Source: Capnocytophaga sp. oral taxon 338 str. F0234
Lineage (GTDB): Bacteria > Bacteroidota > Bacteroidia > Flavobacteriales > Flavobacteriaceae
Length of the DNA: 64,000 bases
Assembly (NCBI RefSeq): GCF_000192225.1
Contig: NZ_GL872413.1
Location: 551,678-615,677 of the forward strand
Reading direction: 5' to 3'
In this document: piece by piece, positions 51,033 through 59,746 of the stretch
Layout of the letters: each line of letters begins with the position of its first letter
Numbering within the stretch: position 1 is the stretch's first letter
The notes under the pieces: generated by a model
The model's input: the letters and a program-made list of their open reading frames with translations, nothing else
What the model was told of the DNA's origin: nothing
Databases searched by the model: none
Program-made: the position numbers and the translations under genes

Positions 51033-53514
51033 TTATAGAAGGAATTGATACTGGTATACTTTGGGTTCTATCGCTTGGGCGAGGCGAGCAAGAGCTTGGC
51101 GTAGGGTAACGATGAGGCGATTATAGGTTTCGTCCTCGCTTTTGTTGTTCATTTTGCCTTTGTCATTACGTCCTTGAAAGTGTTCTCGGATGTCGTAGAG
51201 GGAGGCGTTGGCATTGGCGTTGGGCTGGGTGAAGTAGTATTGCCAGAGGGCTTTTCCTGCTTCAAACACTGCTTGTGCTTCGGGGGTGAATTGGAGAGGG
51301 GCTATAGGTACAAGAGCTGTATTTTGGTGTGGGTTTTCTTCACCTGCGAGGGTGAAGAGGTTGTGCTCTTCAGAGGCTTGCCCACCGAGCTTTCCTGCAA
51401 TGAAATCGGTCATAAAGTGGGAGGTGAAGCGTGCAGGGGCATTGACTTCTTGCTCGGTAAAGGGTATCCAATGATTGCGGAGCGCCTCCGCTGGCACTTT
51501 TTCTTTATTGCTTGGGTATTGAGATACTGAGATGCGATTTTTACTATGAAAGAGGGTATAAGTAAGGCAGTTGGTTTGGAAATTAGTATCAGTTTGCCAG
51601 CCGTCTTTTGGGTATAGGAATTGGTCGTTGTGGTTTATCCAAGAGTGCTCCGTATGGTGGCGTACAGCATAATAGATAGCTAAGGGGATTAAGTTTTTTT
51701 CGGTTATATAGATTTGATGATGTCCTCTTCCATTTGTAGTGATAAAGACTAATTTTTGATTTTGAAAATCATTAGCTACAAATCCAAGTACTCCTATTTT
51801 GCTTTCTTCTTTATCTTTAAATAGTTTCAGCCAATCATTTAAATATTTTCTATTTTCATAAGTAGCAAATATTTTTGTCCCAATAAAGTGAGCATTATCG
51901 TCATAGATATCACAATTAATTTGTCGGACTTTTTCTTTTTTTTGTAGATTCCAAATAATAAAACCTACAGGAAATTCACCTCTAACATTGTCAAAAGTAT
52001 TTCCTTTGATGATAAATCCTTTTTCTGCTTTAGCCTGAAAGAACATTCTGAAATTAGTAGACTTAGGTGAATTCAAATATTTTAAGGTGCTAAATGAGGC
52101 TATAATGCAATTGGGAATTTCTTTGTAAATACGTCCTAAAAACTGTATAAAGAGTTCTGCTACGACTTCTCCTAATTCCTTCTTATAATCACTGTAAATT
52201 TTTGAAATAGCAACTCCTCGTCTTATATTTTTATTTTCTATAAAAGTATCTCCTTCAGCATAAGGAGGATTGATATAGATAATAAGTTTTTTGCGTTCTT
52301 GTTCATCGTTAAGGACTTCAAGGAGGTCGGCGGGGAGTTTTTCGCTGTTGAACTCGTCGTTTAGAAAGTCAAATTGGAAGATGTGGTTATCCAAAAGGGG
52401 GAGTGTGTTTGACTGGGCAAAGTCTTTCATTACTCTTACATCGGCATCATCAAGGGTGCTTGCCCAGATGTTGTGTTTATAAGAGAGCCCTGCCAATAGA
52501 TTACCAGTGCCAGCGGCACAGTCCCAGATATAATAATTTTCTTGCCAATCGTCTCCAAAGACTTCGGCTAAGTATTGCTGAGAGAGTTCTACCCACTGTG
52601 GAGGGGTGAAATAGGCGCCTTGTCGTTCGCGCATATCTTGTGAAACGAGCAGGTCGCGACGGTTGAGGATGTACTCCCAGTATTCTTCGCGTGGGGGACG
52701 TTGGTAGTGATTCCAGAATTGGTGATGTGCTTTTTGGTTATCAGAAAACCCGAGGGTTTTGAATACATCATCATCGTATTTATCTTTGAAGACTACCATA
52801 CGATATTTGTTGTTTTCGAGCACTACTTTCAGATTTTCTTTTAGAGAATGGTTTTTCTGAAGAGAGTAGGTCGGCAAGGTAGAAATCGGCATCTAAAATT
52901 TGGTCTTTTTTAGCTTCTTCCCAACGTGTAAATTGAATGGTTGGTTTGACTATTTGTAGCCATTTATTATAAATGGTGATGAAATTGTTTTTGGTGATTT
53001 GTATTTTGTTGGTACTTGTTTTCCCTATAACAAAATTTTCTTTGATGAAGGTGTGTAGTTCTTTGTCGTCGGTTCCAAAGCGGAAGTGATAAGCGTTGCG
53101 CTCAAGGATGTTTTTGACGCGATTGTACACTTGCTCGAACTCGGCGGTGTTGTGGTCGGAGGGGGTAACACTCCAATTGAAATCGTTTTGAGTGAATATA
53201 TCTTGTACTTCCCAATAGGGGATAAAGGCGATGAGCTGGCTGTTGAATACGCCGAGGTAATTGGGAGGCAATAATCGCTCGAAGGTGCGTGCTTTGCCGA
53301 TGGTAAGGACAAGCTGAGCGAGGGCTTTATAAATATCAAAGTTGGCGCGTTTGGCTTCTGCCCATAGGAAATAGTGTTTTTGCCCGAAGAAGGTTTCGGG
53401 GTGAGCGACGGCAAAATCAATGCGCTCGATGATGTCGGTATGGTTATAGGCGGCAAAATAGTCGTGTCCTACTTTATTTTTGAGTTCTTCTTCGAGGATG
53501 TTTTGATATTTCAT
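51033..53514 (-). pseudogene. Type IIG restriction-modification gene, frameshifted
   Basis: Two overlapping frames make one protein of about 825 residues. The first (52780-53514) has a PD-(D/E)xK nuclease core, IIERIDFAV then FLWAEAKRANFDIYKALAQL. The second (51033 to about 52880) is an N6-adenine methyltransferase with RQGAYFTPPQWVELSQQYL, WDCAAGTGNLL (SAM motif I) and IYINPPYAEG (NPPY). The frames join if DADFYLADLLS is followed by LQKNHSLKENLKVVL; the switch is in CTACTCTCTTCAG (coding strand), a short CT repeat that has lost two bases or gained one. Everything else is intact. It may be inactive, or switchable by slippage. A -7 box precedes it. Confidence 0.85.
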
Positions 53515-53591
53515 TAGGATTGGGATGCTAATTCTCTTGTGCTTTTAACGAAAAGCACTTTTATTTTTTTCTCAAAGGGCAATTTAGGGAG

Positions 53592-53599
53592 CAAAGATA
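53592..53599 (-). promoter_or_regulatory. TAnnTTTG -7 box for the restriction-modification gene
   Basis: The minus strand reads TATCTTTG, 78 bp before the ATG at 53514. Confidence 0.6.
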
Positions 53600-53611
53600 C
53601 GAATTTAATGA

Positions 53612-54100
53612 TTAATGACTCATGAAAGTCTTAAGGATTTTGATCAGTTTTTGGGCATAATTGGGGTCGGTGGCATAGCCAGCACGAGCGATTTCTTGCG
53701 CTAAGCGGAAGGGGTCGCTTTTGTATTTCATTGCTTGGCGATAGCGGGGATTTTTCATCAATAACTGGGCATGGGCAGTGAAAGAAGCCTCTGGAGTAGG
53801 GTACTTTACGAACCAATCGCGCACTACATAGCGATAAGTGCCATTGGGTAAGGCAGTAATGGAGAGCACCTGAGGGAAGGTAGCCTTACGGGTAGGGAGT
53901 ATCTCTACGGTCTTTAATAACTGACGTGCATCGGCAGGGGTTGTGGCAGTGGCTTTGATGCCAAAGAACATATTGCCCGGAGCATGTGCCCCCCAGCCTG
54001 TTTCTAAGGCAGCTTGTGCTAAGATAAACAAATGGGATATGCCTGTTTTGCGTTCTGTGGCAAGGGCAAAAGGACGGTATTTTTCTAAAAAAGAGAGCAT
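53612..54100 (-). CDS. Glucosaminidase-domain endolysin
   Basis: The 162-residue protein is a bare glucosaminidase domain: FILAQAALETGWGAHAPGNMFFGIKA contains the catalytic Glu (AQAALETGWG) and the N-x-FG-I-K loop shared with FlgJ and phage lysins. RDWFVKYPTPEASFTAHAQLL is the conserved F-R-x-Y-x-S region. No signal peptide is present, as in cytoplasmic phage endolysins that need a holin. It hydrolyses peptidoglycan glycan strands. Together with the spanin-like gene it would form a lysis set. Confidence 0.88.
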   Translation of the reverse strand: MLSFLEKYRPFALATERKTGISHLFILAQAALETGWGAHAPGNMFFGIKATATTPADARQLLKTVEILPTRKATFPQVLSITALPNGTYRYVVRDWFVKYPTPEASFTAHAQLLMKNPRYRQAMKYKSDPFRLAQEIARAGYATDPNYAQKLIKILKTFMSH

Positions 54101-54105
54101 TAGGA

Positions 54106-54215
54106 AACTGAATAGTGAAAAGTGAAAAATGAAAAGTATAGTCAGCGAATAGTTAAAAGTAAACAGAGAAAAGTGAAAAATGAAGTCGTGTGAGCGAGTA
54201 TGTGGGTGAAAAAAA
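54106..54215. repeat. (TGAAAAR)n repeats with variant hairpin element
   Basis: TGAAAAG/TGAAAAA units (54116-54140 and 54172-54186) flank a TATAGTCAGCG fragment, and GTCGTGTGAGCGAGTATGTG with GGTGAAA follows (54185-54212). Confidence 0.8.
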
Positions 54216-54267
54216 TCTTAGAAAATTATTTTTTAAGTATAATTTAGGCTTGTCTAAAATAAATTTA

Positions 54268-54298
54268 TTGGTTAGTCTAAAAATATTTTATATATTTG
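54268..54298 (+). promoter_or_regulatory. Promoter with -33 TTG and -7 TATATTTG
   Basis: TTG (54268-54270) and TATATTTG (54291-54298) are separated by 20 bp, the full Bacteroidota consensus. It reads plus, against the surrounding genes, 37 bp before the ATG at 54336. Confidence 0.75.
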
Positions 54299-54335
54299 CA
54301 CTCATAAACGGATAACTTCTTAAAACTAGAAAATA

Positions 54336-54707
54336 ATGAGTGATTATTGTATGTGCCACCTCCAGAGGTACTGGGAGGAGCTTACCTCTCTTTCTCAAGA
54401 GAGTTTTGAAAGGCAGGATTATGCCAATGCACTTGCTTATAGCAAGGAAGCACTATACAGGGCAGAGGTGCTTACCAGCCATTTAGAAGGTTGTTTGAGA
54501 TTGCATATTCCTTTTGTGAGGATTTACACGGAGTCATGCTGTAATTTAGCCCTGCTGTACAAGCAATTTGGAGAAACAAACCAAGCAAGAGCGCTACTAA
54601 GGCAAGCTATTACACATCTTATACAGCTAAGCCAACAAAGATCTCTTCCCAATGAGGTGCTGGAGACACAATTGCAGAGGCTTTGCCATGTTTTGAGTGA
54701 AAAATGA
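54336..54707 (+). CDS. Small TPR-like protein on the opposite strand (moron-like)
   Basis: The 123-residue all-helical protein has two TPR-like helix pairs, QESFERQDYANALAYSKEALY and ESCCNLALLYKQFGETNQAR with ALLRQAITHL, and six cysteines. I do not recognise a named family. It is the only plus-strand gene in the phage-derived stretch and has its own strong promoter, which fits a moron (an independently expressed cargo gene). Its C-terminus (VLSEK) and stop come from a (TGAAAAR)n repeat. Confidence 0.65.
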   Translation: MSDYCMCHLQRYWEELTSLSQESFERQDYANALAYSKEALYRAEVLTSHLEGCLRLHIPFVRIYTESCCNLALLYKQFGETNQARALLRQAITHLIQLSQQRSLPNEVLETQLQRLCHVLSEK

Positions 54708-54738
54708 AAAATAGTTATTAATCATTAATCATTAAAAA

Positions 54739-55188
54739 TTATTCTTTTCCTTGAGTTAAAAAGTTCAGGTAAAGAGTAGCGGCGTGTTGTCTTATCTGAG
54801 GGAGAGGGGTAAGGGTTTGCCTTGAGAGGGTAAAGGTAACCCCTTCCAAGTGGGAGGAGCGCAGGATGACCGCAATGGCTTCACAAAGGTTCCGCAGGCG
54901 AAGGCGTGGGGAGATGTATTGCTCTCCAAGTCTTCCCATTCGCACGCGCTTATCAGGCACATAGATGATAATCTGTGCCTCTCCTGTAAAGAAAGGCTGG
55001 GCAGGAGCGGGTGGAGTGGCTTTCTTTTGCTTATACAGGCATTGGGGGCACTGTAGGATGATATCCTCCAAAGAGGAGTCATCAGGACGGTCATTTCCCA
55101 GATAAATGCCTCCAGAGAGGTGTGTGCGCTCCTTTAGATGTGCTTGTGTAAGAAGCTGGTAGAGATGGGTTTCTATATTAAAAGTCAT
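54739..55188 (-). CDS. Phage neck or tail-completion-type protein (by position)
   Basis: The 149-residue protein has no motif I recognise. It contains a zinc-knuckle-like pair (LQCPQC) and ends in a beta-rich region (GEAQIIIYVPDKRVRMG, then CEAIAVILRSSHLEGVTFTLSRQTL). Placed directly downstream of connector- and closure-type genes, it sits where tailed phages encode a tail-completion or terminator protein. The assignment is positional only. Confidence 0.45.
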   Translation of the reverse strand: MTFNIETHLYQLLTQAHLKERTHLSGGIYLGNDRPDDSSLEDIILQCPQCLYKQKKATPPAPAQPFFTGEAQIIIYVPDKRVRMGRLGEQYISPRLRLRNLCEAIAVILRSSHLEGVTFTLSRQTLTPLPQIRQHAATLYLNFLTQGKE

Positions 55189-55245
55189 AATAAACGAAAA
55201 ACAAATTAAGTGAAAAACGAAAAACGAAAAGTGAAAAATTTTTTA

Positions 55246-55285
55246 TCCACATACCCAGCTGTGAGCACTCGCTGGCTATACTTTT
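55246..55285. repeat. Hairpin repeat (CACATACCCAGC family)
   Basis: CCACATACCCAGCTGTGAGC then ACTCGCTGGCTATAC. CCAGC pairs with GCTGG. It directly precedes the TTCACTR array. Confidence 0.85.
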
Positions 55286-55290
55286 AACTG

Positions 55291-55353
55291 TTCACTATTC
55301 ACTGTTCACTGTTCACTGTTCACTATTCACTGTTCACTATTCACTGTTCACTG
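55291..55353. repeat. Nine-unit (TTCACTR)n heptamer array
   Basis: Nine exact 7-bp units, TTCACTA or TTCACTG, run from 55291 to 55353 and abut the stop codon of the next minus-strand gene at 55355. It is the cleanest heptamer array in the window. Confidence 0.95.
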
Positions 55354-55354
55354 A

Positions 55355-55708
55355 CTACGTCCACAGGCGGCAATGAAGCTGACCTTGGTCGTATTTTTGG
55401 ACATTGGCTTGCAGACGAACCTCTGTTCCTTGAGCATCATTACAAACCATAATAGTGGTTCCTATAGGGATTTTAGGTGTTCCTTTTGGGAGATATACCA
55501 CTGAGGCAAAGCGCCGAAAAGAGGCATTGGCACTTTGCACATGGTGATATAGGGTATTGGCAATGGGTACTTCCTGTCCCTTGCTATTAGCCTCCTCACG
55601 GCAGCGACACACGAAGGAAAGCGAAGGGGTGCTCTCGCTCCAAGTGCCGTCAGCCTGTTGTGAAGAAAAAGAGGAGGTACAGAGAAAAAGATAATGAGGG
55701 AAAAGCAT
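55355..55708 (-). CDS. Phage head-closure-type protein
   Basis: The 117-residue beta-rich protein starts MLFPHYLFLCTSSFSSQQAD and has GQEVPIANTLYHHVQSAN, then LPKGTPKIPIGTTIMVCND and a terminal YDQGQLHCRLWT. This resembles small barrel proteins that close the phage head (strand, GT-turn, and a final crossing strand with L-x-C-R-L-W). It lies between the connector-like DUF6706-type gene and the tail-completion-type gene, as expected. The similarity is weak, the order supports it. Confidence 0.55.
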   Translation of the reverse strand: MLFPHYLFLCTSSFSSQQADGTWSESTPSLSFVCRCREEANSKGQEVPIANTLYHHVQSANASFRRFASVVYLPKGTPKIPIGTTIMVCNDAQGTEVRLQANVQKYDQGQLHCRLWT

Positions 55709-55747
55709 AGTTAAGTTAAAAATGAAAAACGAAAAATGAAAAATTTT

Positions 55748-55787
55748 TCACCCACATACCCAGCTGTGAGCACTCGCTGGCTATACT
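55748..55787. repeat. Hairpin repeat (CACATACCCAGC family)
   Basis: CCCACATACCCAGCTGTGAG then CACTCGCTGGCTATAC, between two head genes. It is followed by TTCACTR units (55791-55815). Confidence 0.85.
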
Positions 55788-55822
55788 ATTCACTGTTCAC
55801 TATTCACTATTCACTTTATTTT

Positions 55823-56143
55823 CTACCACAGGTAGGATTTATTTCTCAGAGTGGGGGCATGGGAAGGAAATAGGACATTTTTCTCACCCAATTCATGGCA
55901 GAGAGCAGTGTAAAAGGCTTTAATCGCCTCCATGTTCCATGACTGAGAATAACTTCCCTCGCTGACCTTCTGGGAGGCAGGAGCAAGCAATAGCGAAAAA
56001 TGCTCATACATAGCACGATCACAGCGGTCTATTTCAATGGAGGTGTGAGGGGCAAGATGTGCCTTAAGCAAGACGAGCTCTACTTGCTCTGGGCTAAGCC
56101 CTAAGGGAGCTAAACAACGAGATAGATATTCTAAATTGGACAT
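55823..56143 (-). CDS. DUF6706-like phage head-tail connector protein
   Basis: The 106-residue helical protein reads EYLSRCLAPLGLSPEQVELVLLKA, then VSEGSYSQSWNMEAIKAFYTALCHELG. The VSEG-x-S-x-SW element and the helix after it match the small connector-adaptor-like proteins (DUF6706) of Bacteroidota phages. It follows the capsid gene, the normal place of an adaptor that binds the portal ring. A portal gene is not in the window. Confidence 0.65.
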   Translation of the reverse strand: MSNLEYLSRCLAPLGLSPEQVELVLLKAHLAPHTSIEIDRCDRAMYEHFSLLLAPASQKVSEGSYSQSWNMEAIKAFYTALCHELGEKNVLFPSHAPTLRNKSYLW

Positions 56144-56149
56144 AACAAA

Positions 56150-56271
56150 TTAAATGAAAAACGTAGTTAAGTGAAAAATGAAAAATGAAAAACGAAAATT
56201 TTTTCACTATTCACCCACATACTCGCTCCCGCGACTTTACTATTCACTATTCACTATTCACTGTTCACTAT
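56150..56271. repeat. Heptamer repeats with variant hairpin element
   Basis: TGAAAAA/TGAAAAC units (56155-56200), then ACCCACATACTCGCTCCCGC followed by GACTTTAC (a variant in which CTCGCT replaces CCAGC), then TTCACTR units (56240-56272). Confidence 0.8.
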
Positions 56272-57372
56272 TTAGTTGATTCTCCAAGAGGTGTTATCCA
56301 CTTGCATAAGAGTAGAACGAGAGGCGAGATTCCAAGCGGGGAAGAGGTTAGCCACCGCTTCGGTTACCTCACGCACAGGGGATTCCTCAGAATATTTCTT
56401 GATAAGGGTGTGTCCGTGGAGTACCTTCAGGGCATTGGAGCCTTGCATTTTTAGGTCAATAGGGGCTTTCCAATAGGTGGCTCCCAGTACCTTGCTTTCG
56501 CTGAAGAGAATCACATTATCCGCAAAGGGATTGGACGTTTTAGCATTACCATTGGCTTGTTCAAGGGTAATTTCTTGATCAATGACGATAATCTGGAGTC
56601 CGCGATAGGTCTCGGTATGCTTGGCTAAATAAGCATTAACAGAGAGTAGGTCAGGAGTATCGGAAAGTCCTGTAAGGGAAAGGGAGTAGGAGGCACACTT
56701 CTTGATGACTTCCTCTTGGGAGGAGAACTTAAGGAAGGTATCAGCATTCATGAAGGCATACTTGTAGGTAACCCCATGTTTTTCCTTGCCAATCCTCAAG
56801 GCGCGAGGGATGTCCTTACTCAGAGGTTTCCCATTGGTGCCATTGTAAGGAGCTTCTACCCCAATTTTCTGTTCACTGGGAATTTGGTAATCCACATTAT
56901 ATTGGGAGACAACGGAAAAGTTGTTTTCAGGGGAGAGTACCACCTTTCCTAAGGAGATTTGTTGTAAGGCAATCCATTCGGCACGGGAAGCGATTCCTTG
57001 CCAGCAATACTGAGTATCATCTGCCCAGAACTCCACAAGGGTAGTAAGGTCTGCATTCTGAGCCGCCGCCGCAACCATAAGGTCGTATTCGGTGAGATCA
57101 TCTTCATTTTTCTCCCGAGCAATGGAAATTTTAGGAATATCGCCCCCGATACGGGCTATTGCCTTGCGTACCTTCTTAGGAATAGAGGCGCCGCGGGCAA
57201 TGAGGTCTCCGGCAATTTTTAGTCCTGCTTGTGCTTGTAGCATACGCCAAGAAAGCAGAGAGGTTTCCCGCAAAGGGAATAAAGTAGGGTAGTAGTAATT
57301 CTCCAAACTATAAGAGCGTACTACCGCTTGTAAGTCGGTCTGGTTCAGACCAATCATAAGAGAAGTATTCAT
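56272..57372 (-). CDS. Major capsid protein (lambda gpE-like)
   Basis: I start at MNTSLMIGLNQTDLQAVVRS (57370-57372, 366 residues); the earlier frame reads through repeat sequence (FSFFIFHFSL). The protein fits the E-type major capsid fold: an N-terminal arm with YYYPTLFPLRE and LARGASIPKKVRKAIARIGGDIPKIS-type region, a long spine helix, KYAFMNADTFLKFSSQEE, and a C-terminal FADNVILFSESKVLGATYWKAP, the conserved strand pattern near the axial domain. Length agrees with phage capsid E proteins of Bacteroidota. Upstream are decoration- and scaffold-type genes. Confidence 0.8.
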   Translation of the reverse strand: MNTSLMIGLNQTDLQAVVRSYSLENYYYPTLFPLRETSLLSWRMLQAQAGLKIAGDLIARGASIPKKVRKAIARIGGDIPKISIAREKNEDDLTEYDLMVAAAAQNADLTTLVEFWADDTQYCWQGIASRAEWIALQQISLGKVVLSPENNFSVVSQYNVDYQIPSEQKIGVEAPYNGTNGKPLSKDIPRALRIGKEKHGVTYKYAFMNADTFLKFSSQEEVIKKCASYSLSLTGLSDTPDLLSVNAYLAKHTETYRGLQIIVIDQEITLEQANGNAKTSNPFADNVILFSESKVLGATYWKAPIDLKMQGSNALKVLHGHTLIKKYSEESPVREVTEAVANLFPAWNLASRSTLMQVDNTSWRIN

Positions 57373-57374
57373 AA

Positions 57375-57535
57375 TTAATGAAAAATGAAAAATGTAGTTA
57401 AGTGAAAAGTGAAAAATGAAAAATGAAAAGTATAGCCAGCGAGTGCTCACAGCTGGGTATGTGGGTGAAAAATGAAAAATGAACAGTGAACAGTAAAGTT
57501 GTGTGAGCGAACAGGAAAGTGAAAAATCTTACTCT
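57375..57535. repeat. Compound repeat block with inverted hairpin repeat
   Basis: TGAAAAA units, the hairpin repeat in reverse orientation (TATAGCCAGCGAGTGCTCAC then AGCTGGGTATGTGGGTG, 57431-57467), more TGAAAAA units, and a GTGTGAGCGA fragment near 57500. It fills the space between capsid and decoration genes. Confidence 0.85.
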
Positions 57536-57539
57536 TTAC

Positions 57540-58103
57540 TTAAATAAAGAAGATTCCTCTGAGGTGTTCTTTGAAGGACTCAGGGATGGGAGGGATAAGC
57601 TCCTCACGGACAACACCGATGAGCGTTGCGGCACAGAAGAGATTACTCCTCTGAGGGACGATGAGCGTGGCAGAAACTAACGCACTGGGGGTTACCTTAG
57701 GAATCTTATCTTCTCCTTTGGAGGCAAATAGTGGGGTGTTCTTGCTCAGTTCTACAGAGATAGCTTCCTGAAGTACAAGCAGGTCATAAGCAGGATTGCT
57801 CTTATCTATGGACTTGATTTTCTTTCCGTTGGAGCTATCGGAAGCAATATAATCGCCAGGGAGGAAATGATGTCCTTTCCTTACCTGTAAGGAGGTCGCC
57901 GCTGAGGTTGCTTGTGCTGATAATTGGGCAGTTTTGCATACCGCATAGCGCCCTGCAGTGTCTTTACCAATAGGAGTCCCAGCCTTAAGATAGGCGCCAC
58001 CTAAAACCTCTGAAGAGAGTGTTACGCCTCCGGGAATATCCGCAAGCAGATGAGAGAATGCACCTGTGATTGGCGCATCAGAAGAAAATGAAATGGAAAA
58101 CAT
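57540..58103 (-). CDS. Phage head decoration or head-fibre-type protein
   Basis: The 187-residue protein reads GGVTLSSEVLGGAYLKAGTP, IGKDTAGRYAVCKTAQLSA, then RKGHHFLPGDYIASDSSNGK and ISVELSKNTPLFAS. The GxxLxxGTPIGxDxxGxYxVCKTAxL pattern is typical of capsid decoration/head-fibre domains encoded beside capsid genes in Bacteroidota prophages. It would decorate the capsid exterior. It lies between scaffold- and capsid-type genes. Confidence 0.7.
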   Translation of the reverse strand: MFSISFSSDAPITGAFSHLLADIPGGVTLSSEVLGGAYLKAGTPIGKDTAGRYAVCKTAQLSAQATSAATSLQVRKGHHFLPGDYIASDSSNGKKIKSIDKSNPAYDLLVLQEAISVELSKNTPLFASKGEDKIPKVTPSALVSATLIVPQRSNLFCAATLIGVVREELIPPIPESFKEHLRGIFFI

Positions 58104-58109
58104 AATTAG

Positions 58110-58144
58110 TGAAAAATGAAAAATGAAAAGTGAAAAATGAAAAA
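58110..58144. repeat. Five (TGAAAAR) heptamers
   Basis: TGAAAAA x2, TGAAAAG and TGAAAAA x2 in strict 7-bp register, between the decoration and scaffold genes. Confidence 0.92.
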
Positions 58145-58163
58145 TAATAAATCTTTTGCTGGA

Positions 58164-58829
58164 TTAAAGTTTTTTACCTCTTAGAGGAAGGTTTTCAGCT
58201 TGTTGTTGCTCAATGAAGAGGGTAACCGAAGGAGAGATGCCACTCTTGGGCTCACGAGCAAAGAGAGGGGCATGGTTCTGGGCGAGAGAGCGGTTACTTA
58301 AGGCTTGATTAGCGGAGAGAACATCGGATTGCTTACCGGAGAGATACTGAGAAAAATCCTCAGGGGAGGCAAAGTGCATACGGGAGAAATCCTTAAGGCT
58401 CTGCTGGCGAAAGGTGTCGTCCTGACAGGAGGAAAGCACCTGTTGTAATTGTTGTAACCGTTGTTGTTCACTCTGTTGTCTCTCGAAGTGGCTCAGGCGC
58501 TGCTCGAAGGCAGTAATGGCTTTGAGAACGGACTGCTCCACAAGTCGGGTAAGAGAGGCTGTGTTCTGTGAAGATACAGGAATGGGAGCCACGGTAGGTA
58601 CCTCGGAATTTTCCGTAAGGGAAGGCTGCTCCTTGGAGGGAATCTCAGTAGCTACTGGGGTAGGGGTGAGAAAGCTGCTAAGCTGTTCTAAGGTGAGCTT
58701 GCTTACTAGGGCTTGCACCTGATGCATATCTGGATGCTGGTCAGAGAGGCTTTGGGCAACTCCTTCCAATCGCTCAGGAGCTATAGAAGGAAATTTCTCA
58801 CTCAAAAGGGTAAGGATGGTATCTTTCAT
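58164..58829 (-). CDS. Phage scaffold-like protein
   Basis: The 221-residue protein is helical and low in complexity: a small N-terminal domain (ILTLLSEKFPSIAPERLEGVAQSL), a Pro/Thr-rich linker, a coiled coil with FEQRLSHFERQQSEQQRLQQLQQVL (about 112-135), and a C-terminal helix. This layout (disordered, coiled coil, basic tail GKKL) and its place just before the capsid genes are those of a scaffolding protein. There is no protease motif. The promoter box in the repeat at 58889 lies 60 bp upstream. Confidence 0.62.
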   Translation of the reverse strand: MKDTILTLLSEKFPSIAPERLEGVAQSLSDQHPDMHQVQALVSKLTLEQLSSFLTPTPVATEIPSKEQPSLTENSEVPTVAPIPVSSQNTASLTRLVEQSVLKAITAFEQRLSHFERQQSEQQRLQQLQQVLSSCQDDTFRQQSLKDFSRMHFASPEDFSQYLSGKQSDVLSANQALSNRSLAQNHAPLFAREPKSGISPSVTLFIEQQQAENLPLRGKKL

Positions 58830-58879
58830 GATAATGATTTGTTTAAAAAGAAAGAATTAATACAACACTAATGATTTTA

Positions 58880-58949
58880 TTGACGCTGCAAAGGTACAAC
58901 ATTTTTGTAGCTATGTCAAGAAAAAAAGGATTGAGAAGTGTCCACCCCC
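58880..58949 (-). repeat. 70-bp promoter-bearing repeat, copy 2
   Basis: Almost identical to 29887-29952: GACGCTGCAAAGGTACAAC, TTTTTGTAGCTATGTCAAG and AGGATTGAGAAGTGTCCACC. The minus strand contains TACCTTTG (58889-58896), a -7 box pointing at the scaffold gene. The copy at 29.9 kb points at no minus-strand gene. Confidence 0.85.
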
Positions 58950-59014
58950 CTTAATAAGGGAAAAACGAAAAATGAAAAGTGAAAATTTTTAACTATTCAC
59001 TGTTCACTATTCAC

Positions 59015-59746
59015 TTATAAGAGTTGCCATTGTTCTCGGGAGACCTGTATCTTCAGTCCTCCTTCGAGCCAAATAAAAGGTTTATTTATGCGAATGATGT
59101 AAGCACGATTGACGACTGTTTTTCGTGTATGAGCCACGAAGGTGGAGAGATGGTGTTCACTACAGAAGTGATGTATCTCCTCCCAAGTCTGTTTTAGGTG
59201 TATTTGTCCGCCGGATAAAGTATGGAGCACTTTTAGGCGAGGATTCTCCTCATCCTGCAGAAAACAGAGGATTTCATGAGGGAGAATACGTACTTGTTGT
59301 TTGAGGTAGTTTTCAATAAACACAGGGGCTTCCTGTTGTCCATCGGCGAGAGCTTCTGCCTCAAGGACATACTGCTGAAGGTGTTCGGTGAGGTTCTGGA
59401 AGATGGGCTTGACTAAGTACTTCTTTACCAGAGGAAATTCATTGAAGACCACTTGAGGAATCTCAGGATTTTCTCCTTGGTATCCGGTAAAGAAAATGAT
59501 GTAAGGCGTGTAGTAAGTCTTCTTATGGATATGGCTAAGGATAGGATAGGCATTGCCTCCGCGTATACTCCAATCAGAGAAGATGAGGTCGGGCTTTTGT
59601 GCATCTATTAGGGCGATTGCCTCAGGCAGACTATCGGTAAAGGGAATCGGTTGCCATTGCAAGTAGCGTTGCATGCGAGCGGTGATATTCTTCCAGATGT
59701 TTCTATCGTCCTCTATGACAAGGTATTTATAAGTTGATTTTTTCAT
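59015..59746 (-). CDS. LytTR response regulator
   Basis: From MKKSTYKYLVIEDDRNIWKN the product is 243 residues. The receiver domain has the acidic pair (EDD), the phosphoacceptor Asp in PDLIFSDWSIRGG (about 57) and the Lys in KKYLVKP. The C-terminal LytTR DNA-binding domain ends with HTRKTVVNRAYIIRI, its typical core. It overlaps the kinase gene by 20 bp and is its partner. Targets are not evident, but it lies directly upstream of the capsid genes. Confidence 0.92.
   Translation of the reverse strand: MKKSTYKYLVIEDDRNIWKNITARMQRYLQWQPIPFTDSLPEAIALIDAQKPDLIFSDWSIRGGNAYPILSHIHKKTYYTPYIIFFTGYQGENPEIPQVVFNEFPLVKKYLVKPIFQNLTEHLQQYVLEAEALADGQQEAPVFIENYLKQQVRILPHEILCFLQDEENPRLKVLHTLSGGQIHLKQTWEEIHHFCSEHHLSTFVAHTRKTVVNRAYIIRINKPFIWLEGGLKIQVSREQWQLL

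Noticed and set aside
55291..55353. The nine-unit TTCACTR array as a CRISPR array
   Set aside because: There are no spacers; the 7-bp units are directly contiguous, and no cas gene is in the window.
57373..57450. N-terminal extension of the capsid protein (FSFFIFHFSL-type sequence)
   Set aside because: It is the translation of TGAAAAR repeats on the opposite strand, not a signal or capsid sequence; the ATG at 57372 is preferred.
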